Assembly (NCBI GenBank): GCA_951812395.1
Contig: CATOSD010000001.1
Coordinates: 620,001 to 684,000 of the forward strand
Reading direction: 5' to 3'
Length of the DNA stretch: 64,000 nucleotides
DNA from: an uncultured Dehalococcoidia bacterium
GTDB lineage: Bacteria > Chloroflexota > Dehalococcoidia > Lucifugimonadales > CATOSD01
The notes under the pieces are model-generated. The model had not been told where the DNA came from, made no database searches, and saw nothing but the letters and a program-made list of their open reading frames with translations. Numbering within the stretch: the first letter of the stretch is position 1; each line of letters begins with the position of its first letter. This document shows, piece after piece, positions 49,783 through 58,087 of this stretch. A program made the position numbers and the translations under genes.

Positions 49783-50681
49783 AGCGCGAACCTCCGGTAG
49801 CGTTCCCACAGGAGGGCCGCGGGCAGCGCCACGCTCAGCGCGAACGCGGCCCACACCACGAATTCCGGCAATTGCTGGACGGCGGGGGCGGCACCGCTGA
49901 TGGCTCCGCTGAAATCCCTGCTGAATATGATGTCGTTGACGTAGACGGGGTAGTCGCTGATTGATAGGAGCGAGATCCACTTTTCGTTTTCGGAAGCCAT
50001 CTCTTCCCTGGCGATGGCCGATACAGCAGAGGTTATGAGCACCAGGCCTATAACGAAAACGGAAGCGATGGCGCGCCTGCCCACGAACGCGGACACGCTG
50101 AGCGTGAGAGTCGTGGCGAACACCGCCAGCGCCGCGCCCGCCGCGGCCGAGCGCGGCAGATTGGCCCAGTTCTCGCGTATGTAGTCGACCTGGCTTTCGG
50201 CGCCCAGCGCCAGTCCCACGAACAGCGTAAGCTGCGGAATAAGCAGCATGGCGAACGCGACGCTGAAGAACGCCAGCCACCTGCCAAGCACGTAGTCGGT
50301 GGTTGTGAGCGGGCGCACCAGGTACAGGTTGATGACGCCGCTCCTCTTGTCGCCTATGAGCAGTTCTGGTCCGACGATGGCCGCGAAGAGTATGAACACG
50401 AACGCAAACCAGGTGTAGTACTCGTCCTGGCCAGGGATGGCGTCACCAAATCCGCCGTCTCCCCCGAGCAAGGCATTCAGTACCGGAAAGACTAGCGCGG
50501 GTATCAGCAGCACCAGGAACACGAAACCGGGAATTATCTTGGCGAAGAGCCCCCGCCCGATGCCGAGCGAGGTTCGGGCGCCGTTGCTCCACAGCGTCTT
50601 CAGGGCGCGTGTACGGCCCTCCCGCACCCCGCGGTAGCGCTGGTAACCAATGTCGAAGACCTCGCCCCGGGCCTGGGTCAC
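49779..50681 (-). CDS. ABC-2 type transporter permease
   Basis: A 300-residue membrane protein starting at GTG 50681, which overlaps the upstream ATPase stop by four bases. The N-terminus has a conserved GEVFDIGYQRYRGVREGRTR segment seen in one class of ABC-2 permeases. Membrane helices include IIPGFVFLVLLIPALVFPVL, TWFAFVFILFAAIVGPELLI and ASVFVIGLVLITSAVSAIAR, and SGVINLYLVRPLTTTDYVLG is the ATPase-contact region. It lies between two ATPase genes. Confidence 0.87.
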   Translation of the reverse strand: MTQARGEVFDIGYQRYRGVREGRTRALKTLWSNGARTSLGIGRGLFAKIIPGFVFLVLLIPALVFPVLNALLGGDGGFGDAIPGQDEYYTWFAFVFILFAAIVGPELLIGDKRSGVINLYLVRPLTTTDYVLGRWLAFFSVAFAMLLIPQLTLFVGLALGAESQVDYIRENWANLPRSAAAGAALAVFATTLTLSVSAFVGRRAIASVFVIGLVLITSAVSAIAREEMASENEKWISLLSISDYPVYVNDIIFSRDFSGAISGAAPAVQQLPEFVVWAAFALSVALPAALLWERYRRFAL

Positions 50682-51580
50682 GACTGGTCGCCCCGGAAGA
50701 TGTCGGCGAGCTGCCGCCGCCGCGGCGCAAGCCTGCGCAGCCGGGCGTCCGCCTCGACGATGGCGTCGCGCACGTCGTCGAACTGCTCGTCGGTGACGTT
50801 CTCGGCGATGATGCCCGCTCCCATCGGCTGCACCGCCAGGCCGCGCTCGCCGAGCGCGGTCAGCACCTCGTCCCGCTTGTCGTCCACCTCGATGAACAGC
50901 ATCTGCGTGTCCCGGGTGAAGCCCTTGACGTCGCCTTGCTCCATGAGCGAGCCCGCGTCCAGCACCACGATGCGCTCGCACGTGCGCTCCACGTCGCCCA
51001 TTAGGTGGGTGGACAGCACGATGCTAATGCCGAAGTCGGCGCCGATGCGGCGGATGAGATTGAGCATCTCCTCGCGCCCGGCGGGATCGAGGCCGGCAGT
51101 CGGCTCGTCCAGCAGGGCGAGCACCGGGTCGTGGACCAGCGCCTGGGCCAGTTTCACGCGCTGTTTCATGCCGGTGGAGTACTCGCCGATGGGGCGGTAG
51201 CGCTCCTCGTCCAGGCCCACGTGCCGCAGGGTATCCGCGGCGCGGGTGCGCGCCTCCGACGGCGGCAGTCCGCTGAGCTGGGCCATGTGCGAGAGGAACT
51301 CCGCGCCGGTTACGTTGTCGGGCAGGCAGTCGTGCTCGGGCATGTAGCCGAGCCGCTCGCGAACACGCACGTTGCGGTACGGCTCCTCGCCCAGCACAGT
51401 CGCCGCGCCCTCCGTCGGGCGCAGCAGGCCAAGGAACAGCTTGATGGCCGTGCTCTTGCCCGCGCCGTTCGCGCCGAGCAGGCCGGTGATGCCTTCGGAG
51501 ACCTCGAAGCTAGCGCCGTCGAGCGCGACCGTCGCGCCGAAGTGTTTGGTCAGTTTGTTGGCTTGCAGAAGAGCCGTCAT
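50678..51580 (-). CDS. ABC exporter ATP-binding protein 1
   Basis: A 300-residue ATPase and first gene of the export operon (ATPase-permease-ATPase-permease). Walker A in GLLGANGAGKSTAIKLFLGL, signature IGEYSTGMKQRVKLAQALVH, Walker B in LALLDEPTAGLDPAGREEML and the switch STHLMGDVERTCE. A domain of about 90 residues follows (TQMLFIEVDDKRDEVLTALG). An extended -10 box TGCTACAAT on the minus strand near 51683-51690 may start this operon. Confidence 0.92.
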   Translation of the reverse strand: MTALLQANKLTKHFGATVALDGASFEVSEGITGLLGANGAGKSTAIKLFLGLLRPTEGAATVLGEEPYRNVRVRERLGYMPEHDCLPDNVTGAEFLSHMAQLSGLPPSEARTRAADTLRHVGLDEERYRPIGEYSTGMKQRVKLAQALVHDPVLALLDEPTAGLDPAGREEMLNLIRRIGADFGISIVLSTHLMGDVERTCERIVVLDAGSLMEQGDVKGFTRDTQMLFIEVDDKRDEVLTALGERGLAVQPMGAGIIAENVTDEQFDDVRDAIVEADARLRRLAPRRRQLADIFRGDQS

Positions 51581-52335
51581 GTTGTCGCTGAGTCGTGGTA
51601 TGGGGCGTGCGCCGCCACTGTCGTTGTTCAGGACTTGCGCGCCGGAGTTGGGGGTTTGGACCGCCGGCGCAGGCCACCTTCAATTGTAGCACAGGCCAAC
51701 CGATGGGGCGTCTTCTCGAGGACTTCGCGACCGTAGCCTTTGCAAGGCTAGTTGGCGGTAGAGATGGCCGTCGTCGAGAGATGGCCGTCATGGGCGGATG
51801 AGGGAGGTCCGCGGGCCGCCCGTGGGCGGGGAAAATCGCGAATCCTGTTCCAGTCTGCCCCAAAACTGCACCATTTCATAGCTGGGACTGTCGATGGCCC
51901 GGGCTGCCCGGGGGCCTATGTGAGGTCGGAATCAGCTATGAAACTCTCATAATGCGGCGGAAATGGGACGGTCGGCGGAAGGTTGCAATCGCCGCATCTT
52001 CACCCCCATCCTCGTGTCTAGCACAGGGCAGGCTCTTCCCCGTGCGATGGCTGACAAGGGTAGGTTGTGAAAGTAGCGACGGCGGTTTCGCTTTCGTCAC
52101 CTCCATGCTAACCTTCCCCCTGCGGGGGGAAGGGACTCTTGGAAGGCTCATTCCCGATGCCTACGCCTGTCAGCCCATCAAGGGGGAAGGGACTCCGGGG
52201 TTTTGGGGTCGATCTCCAAGGGCAGTTATAGTAGCACAGATGTACGCGGCATTCAAGAGGGGTGTCGGGGAGGATTGGTTGGGTACCGCCTGTCGTGTCG
52301 TTTGAGAGTGAGCACGACTACTTGTTGGTTTCACG
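51581..52335. other. Repeat-rich gap
   Basis: A 755-bp gap. From left: TACAAT (minus, 51688-51683) as a likely -10 box for the export operon; AATCCTGTTCCAGTCTGCCC at 51841-51860, which resembles the end of mobile element copy A (GATCCTGTTTCAGATTACCC); a 10-bp perfect inverted repeat TTTCATAGCT/AGCTATGAAA at 51874-51883 and 51934-51943; and R3-type hairpins at about 51998-52045, 52096-52137 and 52172-52195. No gene is convincing. Confidence 0.5.
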
Positions 52336-52567
52336 CTACGGTAGGTAATGCTCGTGGTTTGCGGCGAACGCCAAGGACGCGCGGATGTCTTCGCGCTTGA
52401 GGTCTGGGAAGTCTGACAGGATATCGTCATCTGACATGCCCGACGCCAGGTACTCCAACACGTCATAGACGGTGATGCGCAGCCCTTAGGATGCAGGGCC
52501 TGCCGCCACGTTTGACTGGATCGTTAGTGATTGTCTTGCGGTAGTCCGGTGACACGTCCGACCCCAT
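52336..52567 (-). pseudogene. DUF433 antitoxin-like gene with frameshift
   Basis: From ATG 52567 the frame reads DYRKTITNDPVKRGGRPCI, the start of the DUF433 helix-turn-helix family, which usually pairs with a DUF5615/PIN-like toxin. The frame then breaks near 52488-52492 and continues one frame over as GLRITVYDVLEYLASGMSDD, DILSDFPDLKREDIRASLAF, AANHEHYLP and a TAG at 52336-52338. The join corresponds to the family PCIRGLRITVYDVL motif, so a small indel within the Arg-Gly codons explains it. No toxin gene is found on either side. Confidence 0.75.
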
Positions 52568-52620
52568 CTGAGGCAGCGCGGCAATTCTTGCACATTTCTC
52601 AGAAACAGAATGTGTTTCGT

Positions 52621-52661
52621 ATTGTGTGAAACTTGACACAATCCGGCGACGGCGCTAGAAT
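52621..52661 (+). promoter_or_regulatory. Promoter with overlapping operator-like dyad for yceD-rpmF
   Basis: TTGACA at 52633-52638 and TAGAAT at 52656-52661 with a 17-bp spacer. A 22-bp dyad, ATTGTGT (52621-52627) and ACACAAT (52636-52642), overlaps the -35 box, so a repressor bound there would block RNA polymerase. Fatty-acid genes downstream make a lipid-responsive regulator plausible, but this is inference. Confidence 0.6.
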
Positions 52662-52717
52662 GTCTTGTCATATGCACGTCATACGCACGGGGCGGGAATG
52701 CGCGGGCGGAGGCGGTT

Positions 52718-53242
52718 ATGATGATGTTCAACGTTGCCCAACTGATGAAAGAGAGCACCGGCTCCACCCGGTACTACCAGGTGGACGAGGCGGTGGAGAC
52801 GGGCGGTGTGCCCGCGGGTCGCGTGTTCGGCAGCGTGAGACTGATGCGCACCGACAGGGGTGTCTGGGTGAACGGCCGGCTCGGCACGGTGGCGGTATGC
52901 GAGTGCAGCAGGTGCCTACGCGAGCACCACCAGCCGGTGGACATTACGATAGACGACGAGTTTGCCGCAGCGTCGGACGGCGCGGGGTTCGAACCCATGT
53001 TGGAGGACGAGGAGGAGGGATTCTTCATCGACTCCGACCAAATCCTTGACATCACGGAGGCCGTGAGGCAGTACTCATACCTTGGTATTCCCATGAAGCC
53101 GACGTGCGGCAACGATTGTGCGGGCTTATGCACCGGTTGCGGCGCGAACCTGAATGATGCCGCGTGCTCCTGCGGGCCGCCTCGGACCGACCCCCGGTGG
53201 GACGCGCTGTTGAAGATGGTCTCGAGCGGCGGCAACGACTGA
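52718..53242 (+). CDS. yceD: YceD/DUF177 family protein
   Basis: A 174-residue YceD (DUF177) protein. It has the central VAVCECSRCLREHHQPVDIT and the C-terminal Cys-rich segment PTCGNDCAGLCTGCGANLND. YceD homologues almost always lie before rpmF and influence 23S rRNA maturation or ribosome biogenesis. Three ATG codons in a row leave the exact start open. It is read from the promoter at 52633-52661. Confidence 0.92.
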   Translation: MMMFNVAQLMKESTGSTRYYQVDEAVETGGVPAGRVFGSVRLMRTDRGVWVNGRLGTVAVCECSRCLREHHQPVDITIDDEFAAASDGAGFEPMLEDEEEGFFIDSDQILDITEAVRQYSYLGIPMKPTCGNDCAGLCTGCGANLNDAACSCGPPRTDPRWDALLKMVSSGGND

Positions 53243-53311
53243 TCCGGTCCGTTGCGGCGACTGGATTCAACCGCCGGGGCCGCGATACCAACTCATACCT
53301 GGAGTTCCCCC

Positions 53312-53491
53312 ATGCCACCACTGCCAAAGAAGAAACACTCGAAGAAACGCAAGGGCGGCCGCACGGCTCACTTCGGCCTGAGTCCCGTTACACTTTCGGA
53401 CTGCCCCCAGTGCCGACTGCCCAAGCTGCCCCATCGGGCCTGCCCAAACTGCTATTACTACAATGGCCGGCAAGTGGCCGTCGTCAGCTAG
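53312..53491 (+). CDS. rpmF: 50S ribosomal protein L32
   Basis: A 59-residue L32: PPLPKKKHSKKRKGGRTAH, then CPQCRLPKLPHRACPNCYYY. The four-Cys zinc-ribbon (CPQC ... CPNC) is intact, so this is the zinc-binding (C+) form. GGAG precedes the ATG. Confidence 0.95.
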   Translation: MPPLPKKKHSKKRKGGRTAHFGLSPVTLSDCPQCRLPKLPHRACPNCYYYNGRQVAVVS

Positions 53492-53553
53492 TAGCCCGGC
53501 CTTGGAGGGCCGCGACCGAGCTCAGTCACATTTGAGCAGCGCAGGAGACGCAC

Positions 53554-54513
53554 ATGACGCTGAGAGTCAAGACAGACGCGAACGCGCCCAGAATCGGGTT
53601 CCTGTTTCCGGGCCAGGGCGCGCAGGCAGTAGGCATGGGCCGGGAGCTGTTCGACCGCTCGCCCGCCGCGCGGGAGGTCTTTCAGCAGGTGGACGACGCG
53701 CTTGAGCGGCCGCTAGCGGGGCTTATGTTCAACGGCCCCGAGGACGAGCTTCGCCAGACGGTCAACGCCCAGCCGGCGATTATGGCCGTCAGCCTGGCCT
53801 GTATGAGGGCCATGGAAGAGCACTTCGGCAAGGAGCTGATGCCCCAGCCTCTCTTGATGGCGGGCCACAGCCTGGGCGAGTACACTGCCCTCGCTGTGGC
53901 GGGCGTGCTCGACGTTGCCGAAACCGCCCAGCTTGTGAGAACGCGCGGTCTGCTAATGCAGGAAGCCTGCGAGAGCAACCCGGGCACCATGGCAGCGGTG
54001 CTTGGCCTGGACGAGATGACCATCGAGGAGATAGCGAGGGAGACGGGCACATACGTCTCCAACATCAACACCGCCGAGCAGATCGTCATAAGCGGCGAGC
54101 GGATGGCGGTGGCGGTGGCGCTCGATCTTGCGAGCGCGCGAGGCGCAAAGAGGGTTGTGCCCCTCAGCGTAGGCGGCGCGTTCCACTCGGGCCTAATGGA
54201 GCCGGCCCGTGCGGGGCTCATCGAGGCGATAGAGAAGCTGAATTTCAAAGACCCGAAGGTTCCGATAGTGGCCAACTTCACGGGCAAGCCGCTCACCACG
54301 GCTGATAGCGTGAAGGAGGAGCTCGCGGCCCAGATCTGCGGCTGCGTACAGTGGAAGCGCACCGTCGACCACATGATTGGCTCGGGAATCGTGGACTTCC
54401 TCGAAATTGGCCCGGGCCGGGCGCTCGGCGGCATGATCAAGCGCATCGACAAGCGAGCCAACGTGTCGAGCGTGGGCGACATCGACTCCATACTGAAGCT
54501 GCACGCCAACTAG
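53554..54513 (+). CDS. fabD: Malonyl-CoA:ACP transacylase
   Basis: A 319-residue FabD that loads malonate onto acyl carrier protein for fatty-acid synthesis. The N-terminal motif is GFLFPGQGAQAVGMGRELFD; the catalytic Ser is in MAGHSLGEYTALAVAG near residue 108, with the His in VGGAFHSGLMEPAR near 212, and DFLEIGPGRALGGMI near the C-terminus. CAGGAGA precedes the ATG. fabH, plsX and fabG, which often neighbour it, are absent; nusB and acpP follow. Confidence 0.95.
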   Translation: MTLRVKTDANAPRIGFLFPGQGAQAVGMGRELFDRSPAAREVFQQVDDALERPLAGLMFNGPEDELRQTVNAQPAIMAVSLACMRAMEEHFGKELMPQPLLMAGHSLGEYTALAVAGVLDVAETAQLVRTRGLLMQEACESNPGTMAAVLGLDEMTIEEIARETGTYVSNINTAEQIVISGERMAVAVALDLASARGAKRVVPLSVGGAFHSGLMEPARAGLIEAIEKLNFKDPKVPIVANFTGKPLTTADSVKEELAAQICGCVQWKRTVDHMIGSGIVDFLEIGPGRALGGMIKRIDKRANVSSVGDIDSILKLHAN

Positions 54514-54581
54514 GGGATCGCAGCCAGGGCGAGCTACACGGAGCGTATTGACAGAAGCGTTGCCTGACCAATCAGTGTGCC

Positions 54582-55022
54582 ATGTCCACTGACGCTCGCA
54601 GGGTGCACGACCGGCCCAGCGGCAGGCGGATGGCGCGTCTGGCGGCGCTCCAGGCGCTGTACGAGGCGAGCGCCGTCGCGCATGATCCCTACGAAGCCTT
54701 CGCGAACGTTACCGCCGAGCTTGGCCTGACCAAGCAGGCCGAGGAGTACGCGAGGGGCCTTGTGCAGGGCGTGCTCCGCCACAGAGAGCAGATCGACGCG
54801 CCAATCGCCGAGTTGGCCCCGACGTGGCCCATTCACCAGATGGCGCTCGTGGACAGAAATATACTAAGCGTGGCGATTTATGAGATAATGTTTGGCGGTG
54901 AGACGCCCCCGAGAGTGGCCATAAACGAGGCGGTAGAGCTGGCGAGGGCATTTGGCTCCGACAACTCGCCCAAGTTCGTTAACGGCGTGCTCGGCTCATT
55001 GGTGGAAAAGGTGGGCGTCTGA
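54582..55022 (+). CDS. nusB: Transcription antitermination factor NusB
   Basis: A 146-residue NusB. It has RRMARLAALQALYEASAVAH at the N-terminus and the conserved VDRNILSVAIYEIMFGGETP and VAINEAVELARAFGSDNSPK then FVNGVLGSL. With NusE it supports rRNA transcription antitermination. It is placed between fabD and acpP, an uncommon location. Confidence 0.95.
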   Translation: MSTDARRVHDRPSGRRMARLAALQALYEASAVAHDPYEAFANVTAELGLTKQAEEYARGLVQGVLRHREQIDAPIAELAPTWPIHQMALVDRNILSVAIYEIMFGGETPPRVAINEAVELARAFGSDNSPKFVNGVLGSLVEKVGV

Positions 55023-55120
55023 CACGTGCAGATTGGCCATGGGCCCGTGGCGCATACAGGTCGCCCGGGTGCAAATCTCAAACCAGACATTAGCTGCTTT
55101 CCAGCCTTGGAGGTGCCAAA

Positions 55121-55381
55121 ATGGCAACAGTTCTCGAGCGCGTTCGGGCGTTGGTCGCCGACAAGCTCGCCGTGGAGCTTGAGGAAGTAGAACTCGGCTC
55201 TTCGTTCACAGAAGACCTCAACGCAGATTCCCTGGACCTGGTGGAGTTGATAATGGCGTTCGAGGAGGAGTTCAGCGACGACGACAACCAGCTCGAGATC
55301 TCCGATGAGCAGGCTGAGCAGATAACGACCGTTCGGGAAGCGCTCGAGTTTCTCAAAGAACAGGGTGTAGAGGACGAGTAG
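55121..55381 (+). CDS. acpP: Acyl carrier protein
   Basis: An 86-residue acyl carrier protein. The phosphopantetheine-accepting Ser is in [20 protein letters not shown] near residue 39 (DSL motif). The acidic helix region and [20 protein letters not shown] are typical. A small GC hairpin lies at 55396-55412 after the stop. Confidence 0.95.
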   Translation: MATVLERVRALVADKLAVELEEVELGSSFTEDLNADSLDLVELIMAFEEEFSDDDNQLEISDEQAEQITTVREALEFLKEQGVEDE

Positions 55382-55502
55382 ACGGCCCCCGCGCCCGGCG
55401 CTCGCGCCGGTAGCCGCTTTTGTGAACAGTGAGGCCGTAGCGCCCCGGTCACGGGACGTGTTCGCGGACTCAGCGAACAGTTAACACGCGTGAGGTGCCG
55501 CG

Positions 55503-55982
55503 TTGGTTGACTCCGAGCAATTTCGACAGGCATGGGCCAAGTTTGCAACCGGCGTATCGGTGGTGACGTCCATCGAGCGCGACGGCGGCGTTCACGGCAT
55601 GACGGCCCAGGGCATCTGCTCGGTTTCAATGGACCCTCTTCTCGCGCTTGTGTGCGTGGGCCACAACCGGCACAGTCACGAGCACATCTCCGAGAGCCGC
55701 CGCTTCTGCATCAACATCCTCAGCATCGACCAGCAGGAGATAGCCGAGCACTTCGCGCTTCCCCCCGAGCGGCGCGACGCGTCCCGTGACATTCCGGTGA
55801 GCTTCACCGAACGGGGAGCCGCGGTTATTGAAGAGAGCCTGGCGAGCCTTGATTGCCGCGTGGTTGCCGATCACGTGGCCGGAGACCATACCATATTCGT
55901 GGGAGAGGTCGACGAGATCAGTCTGAACGACAGCGGCGGCCCGCTGTTGTACTACAGGAGTGAGTTCGGGCGCCTGGCGTAA
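55503..55982 (+). CDS. Flavin reductase-like protein
   Basis: A 159-residue flavin reductase-like (split-barrel FMN-binding) protein starting at TTG 55503. Motifs: RQAWAKFATGVSVVTSIERD, GMTAQGICSVSMDPLLALVC and FCINILSIDQQEIAEHFA. Such proteins reduce FMN with NAD(P)H to supply two-component monooxygenases, but no oxygenase partner is adjacent. It ends 13 bp before the next gene. Confidence 0.88.
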   Translation: MVDSEQFRQAWAKFATGVSVVTSIERDGGVHGMTAQGICSVSMDPLLALVCVGHNRHSHEHISESRRFCINILSIDQQEIAEHFALPPERRDASRDIPVSFTERGAAVIEESLASLDCRVVADHVAGDHTIFVGEVDEISLNDSGGPLLYYRSEFGRLA

Positions 55983-55995
55983 AGAGGGGACGGCG

Positions 55996-56910
55996 TTGTT
56001 GGAGCGCCACGAGGTCGAGGCGGCGGTTGTGTCCGCCTTCCCCGGCAGAGATGTGCGCGACATCCGGCCCCTCAAGCCCGGGTTCGATTTCGACGTGCGC
56101 CGGATCGACTTTTACGACGGCGAATCCGTAGTCTTCCGCGGCCAGAGAAACCGGGTGTCGGCCTATTTTGGCCGGCTGGACTGGGGCAGCATCCTCGCCG
56201 ACGAGATAGAGTTCTACCACCTGGTCCCCAATCTTCCGGTACCGAAGCCAATCCTCTTCGAGCCGGACGAAGACGCGCTGGGGTTCCCATACGCTTTCTT
56301 CACGCATTTGCCCGGTAGCCCGCTGGACGAGCTGCTTCCCGTCGCGTCCGCAGTCCAACGCCGGAGCGCGCTGCGGGAGATGGGCGGGCTGTTGGCTATG
56401 ATACATGGGGTCCGCCTCGGGCATTTCGGGCGGCTGTCGCGGGAGTCGTCGCCGTCCTGGGGCGGATACTTCGGCCGCCGGATGCGCCGACGCCTCGAAC
56501 CACACGCGACGAACGGCCTGATATCGCGCCGGGAGGTGGGCGCTCTCGTTGAGAGAGCGGCCGCGATAGAACTCGACCAACCCCGCCTGCTGCACGTGGA
56601 CTTCAGGGCGGCGAACATGCTGGCGAGGCTGGAGGGCGGCTCTCTCAGGATAAGCGGCATCGTCGACGCGGCCAACTCGCTGGCCGGGGATCCGGCGTTC
56701 GATCTTGCGAGAAGCGACGAGGGGGTCGGCTTGGACGTGGACTTTGTAACCGCCTACGAGGCGGTCCATGGGAAGGTGGAGAGAGACTCGGAGGCCTACT
56801 TACTGTACCGACTGGAGACGGCGGCGCTTCTGGCGCACGTGTATGAGGGGTCCGCGCAGGAGGCGTTTCGGCGCCGGAGGTTCGAGGCGCTGAAGAGCCG
56901 GCTGGCCTGA
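55996..56910 (+). CDS. APH-fold phosphotransferase/kinase
   Basis: A 304-residue member of the aminoglycoside phosphotransferase/choline kinase superfamily. The catalytic loop LLHVDFRAANMLARLEGG near residue 200 keeps the HxD(x4)N pattern. The magnesium-binding segment reads ISGIVDAANSLAGDPAFDLA, with Asp retained. It phosphorylates a small alcohol or amine rather than necessarily an antibiotic. The start TTG at 55996 has GAGGGG upstream and lies 13 bp after the flavin reductase stop, implying one transcript. Confidence 0.82.
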   Translation: MLERHEVEAAVVSAFPGRDVRDIRPLKPGFDFDVRRIDFYDGESVVFRGQRNRVSAYFGRLDWGSILADEIEFYHLVPNLPVPKPILFEPDEDALGFPYAFFTHLPGSPLDELLPVASAVQRRSALREMGGLLAMIHGVRLGHFGRLSRESSPSWGGYFGRRMRRRLEPHATNGLISRREVGALVERAAAIELDQPRLLHVDFRAANMLARLEGGSLRISGIVDAANSLAGDPAFDLARSDEGVGLDVDFVTAYEAVHGKVERDSEAYLLYRLETAALLAHVYEGSAQEAFRRRRFEALKSRLA

Positions 56911-56919
56911 GGGTTGACC

Positions 56920-57942
56920 CTACGCCTTCTGGTACACCTGGATGCGGAACCGGCAGCTTTCCACGACATACAGCCGCCCTTCGGCGTCTATCTCGACCGC
57001 AGTGGGCCCCCAGAAGAGCTTTTCTACGTTGGCCGACTCCTCGCGCGAACTGCCCTGCGCCATTGGGCCCAGTTCGGGTTCCATGTCTGACTTCTGCCGC
57101 TCGGTCAGCTCCTCGGCGTTGGCCTCGAAGTACTCGTGGCCCCACTTGGATATGCCGGACTCGCCGCGCAGCTTGGTAATGAAGCCTCCGTCGGGGTCCA
57201 GCAACTGCACGCGCTCGTTGCCCCAGTCCGCGACGTACAGGTTGCCGTCTGCGTCGGTGGTGACGCCCGCGGGCCGGTTGAACTGACCGTCGGCGTCTCC
57301 CGGCGCGCCGTAGGTGGCCGTGTGGCTTCCACCGGCGTCGAACCGCTGCACGCGGTCGTTGCGCCAGTCGGCGATGAGCACGCCGCCGCCGGCTTCCACG
57401 TGGATGCCCCAGGGCAGATTGAACTCGCCGTCGGCGCGTCCGGGGCGGCCCCAAGACTCCAGGAAGCGGCCCTCGCGGGTGTAGCGTTGCACGCGGCAGT
57501 TGAGGCTGTCGGTGACCAGGAGGTTGTCCTCGGCGTCGAAGGCGATGCCCGAGGGGCGATTGAACTCGCTGTCGGCCCGGCCCATCGCGCCCCACTTGTC
57601 CAGGTAGCGCCCACGGGAGTCGAATATGGTGATGCGCTGCAGCGCCTCATCGGAAACGTACACGTTCCCGTCGCGGTCAATGGCGATCGACGAGGGCCAC
57701 ATCAACTGGCCGTCCTCGACGCCACCGCTGCTGAACTCGCCCAGGTACTGCTCGTCCGCGGTGCAGATGGTGACGCGCTTGTAGGGCATACGCTGGGAGA
57801 CCTCCGGGCCGGCACGGTTGAGCACGTACAGCAGGCCGTCTTTGCCGAAGGCCATGTCGACGGGGTTGTTGAAGCCCCGCCCCAGCAGCGCGTAGATGCC
57901 TATGGTGTGGCTGTAACTGTAGAGTTGGTCTGTGGTGACCAT
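56920..57942 (-). CDS. NHL-repeat beta-propeller protein
   Basis: A 340-residue protein with at least five NHL-type repeats: FNNPVDMAFGKDGLLYVLNR, WPSSIAIDRDGNVYVSDEA, FNRPSGIAFDAEDNLLVTDS, FNLPWGIHVEAGGGVLIADW and FNRPAGVTTDADGNLYVADW, with a last one in PTAVEIDAEGRLYVVES. No signal peptide, so a cytoplasmic propeller. Members include lyases and binding scaffolds; function here is unknown. It converges with the kinase gene. Confidence 0.87.
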   Translation of the reverse strand: MVTTDQLYSYSHTIGIYALLGRGFNNPVDMAFGKDGLLYVLNRAGPEVSQRMPYKRVTICTADEQYLGEFSSGGVEDGQLMWPSSIAIDRDGNVYVSDEALQRITIFDSRGRYLDKWGAMGRADSEFNRPSGIAFDAEDNLLVTDSLNCRVQRYTREGRFLESWGRPGRADGEFNLPWGIHVEAGGGVLIADWRNDRVQRFDAGGSHTATYGAPGDADGQFNRPAGVTTDADGNLYVADWGNERVQLLDPDGGFITKLRGESGISKWGHEYFEANAEELTERQKSDMEPELGPMAQGSSREESANVEKLFWGPTAVEIDAEGRLYVVESCRFRIQVYQKA

Positions 57943-57978
57943 TGCGCGCCTCCGGAACTCAGGGTGATTTCAAATTGG

Positions 57979-58071
57979 CCTCCTCTCGCTCGGTGGGAGA
58001 GGATTGAGGTGAGGGTGAAAGTGTGAAGCCTTCACCCCCATCCTGACCTCCCCCCATCGAGGGGGAAGGGA
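57979..58071 (-). repeat. Two adjacent hairpin repeats (R3 and a variant)
   Basis: The R3 copy occupies 58028-58071 (CTTCACCCCCATCCTGACCT, then CCCCCCATCGAGGGGGAAGG). Immediately left, 57979-58020 holds a related hairpin, CCTCTCGCTCGGTGGGAGAGG followed by a purine-rich tail, in opposite orientation. Confidence 0.65.
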
Positions 58072-58087
58072 TTTCGGAAGCACTTTA

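Noticed and set aside
55420..55500. GAACAGT-containing sequence near the flavin reductase, checked as a miniature-element end
   Set aside because: Matches GTAACTGTTCAGA only partly and has no paired end.
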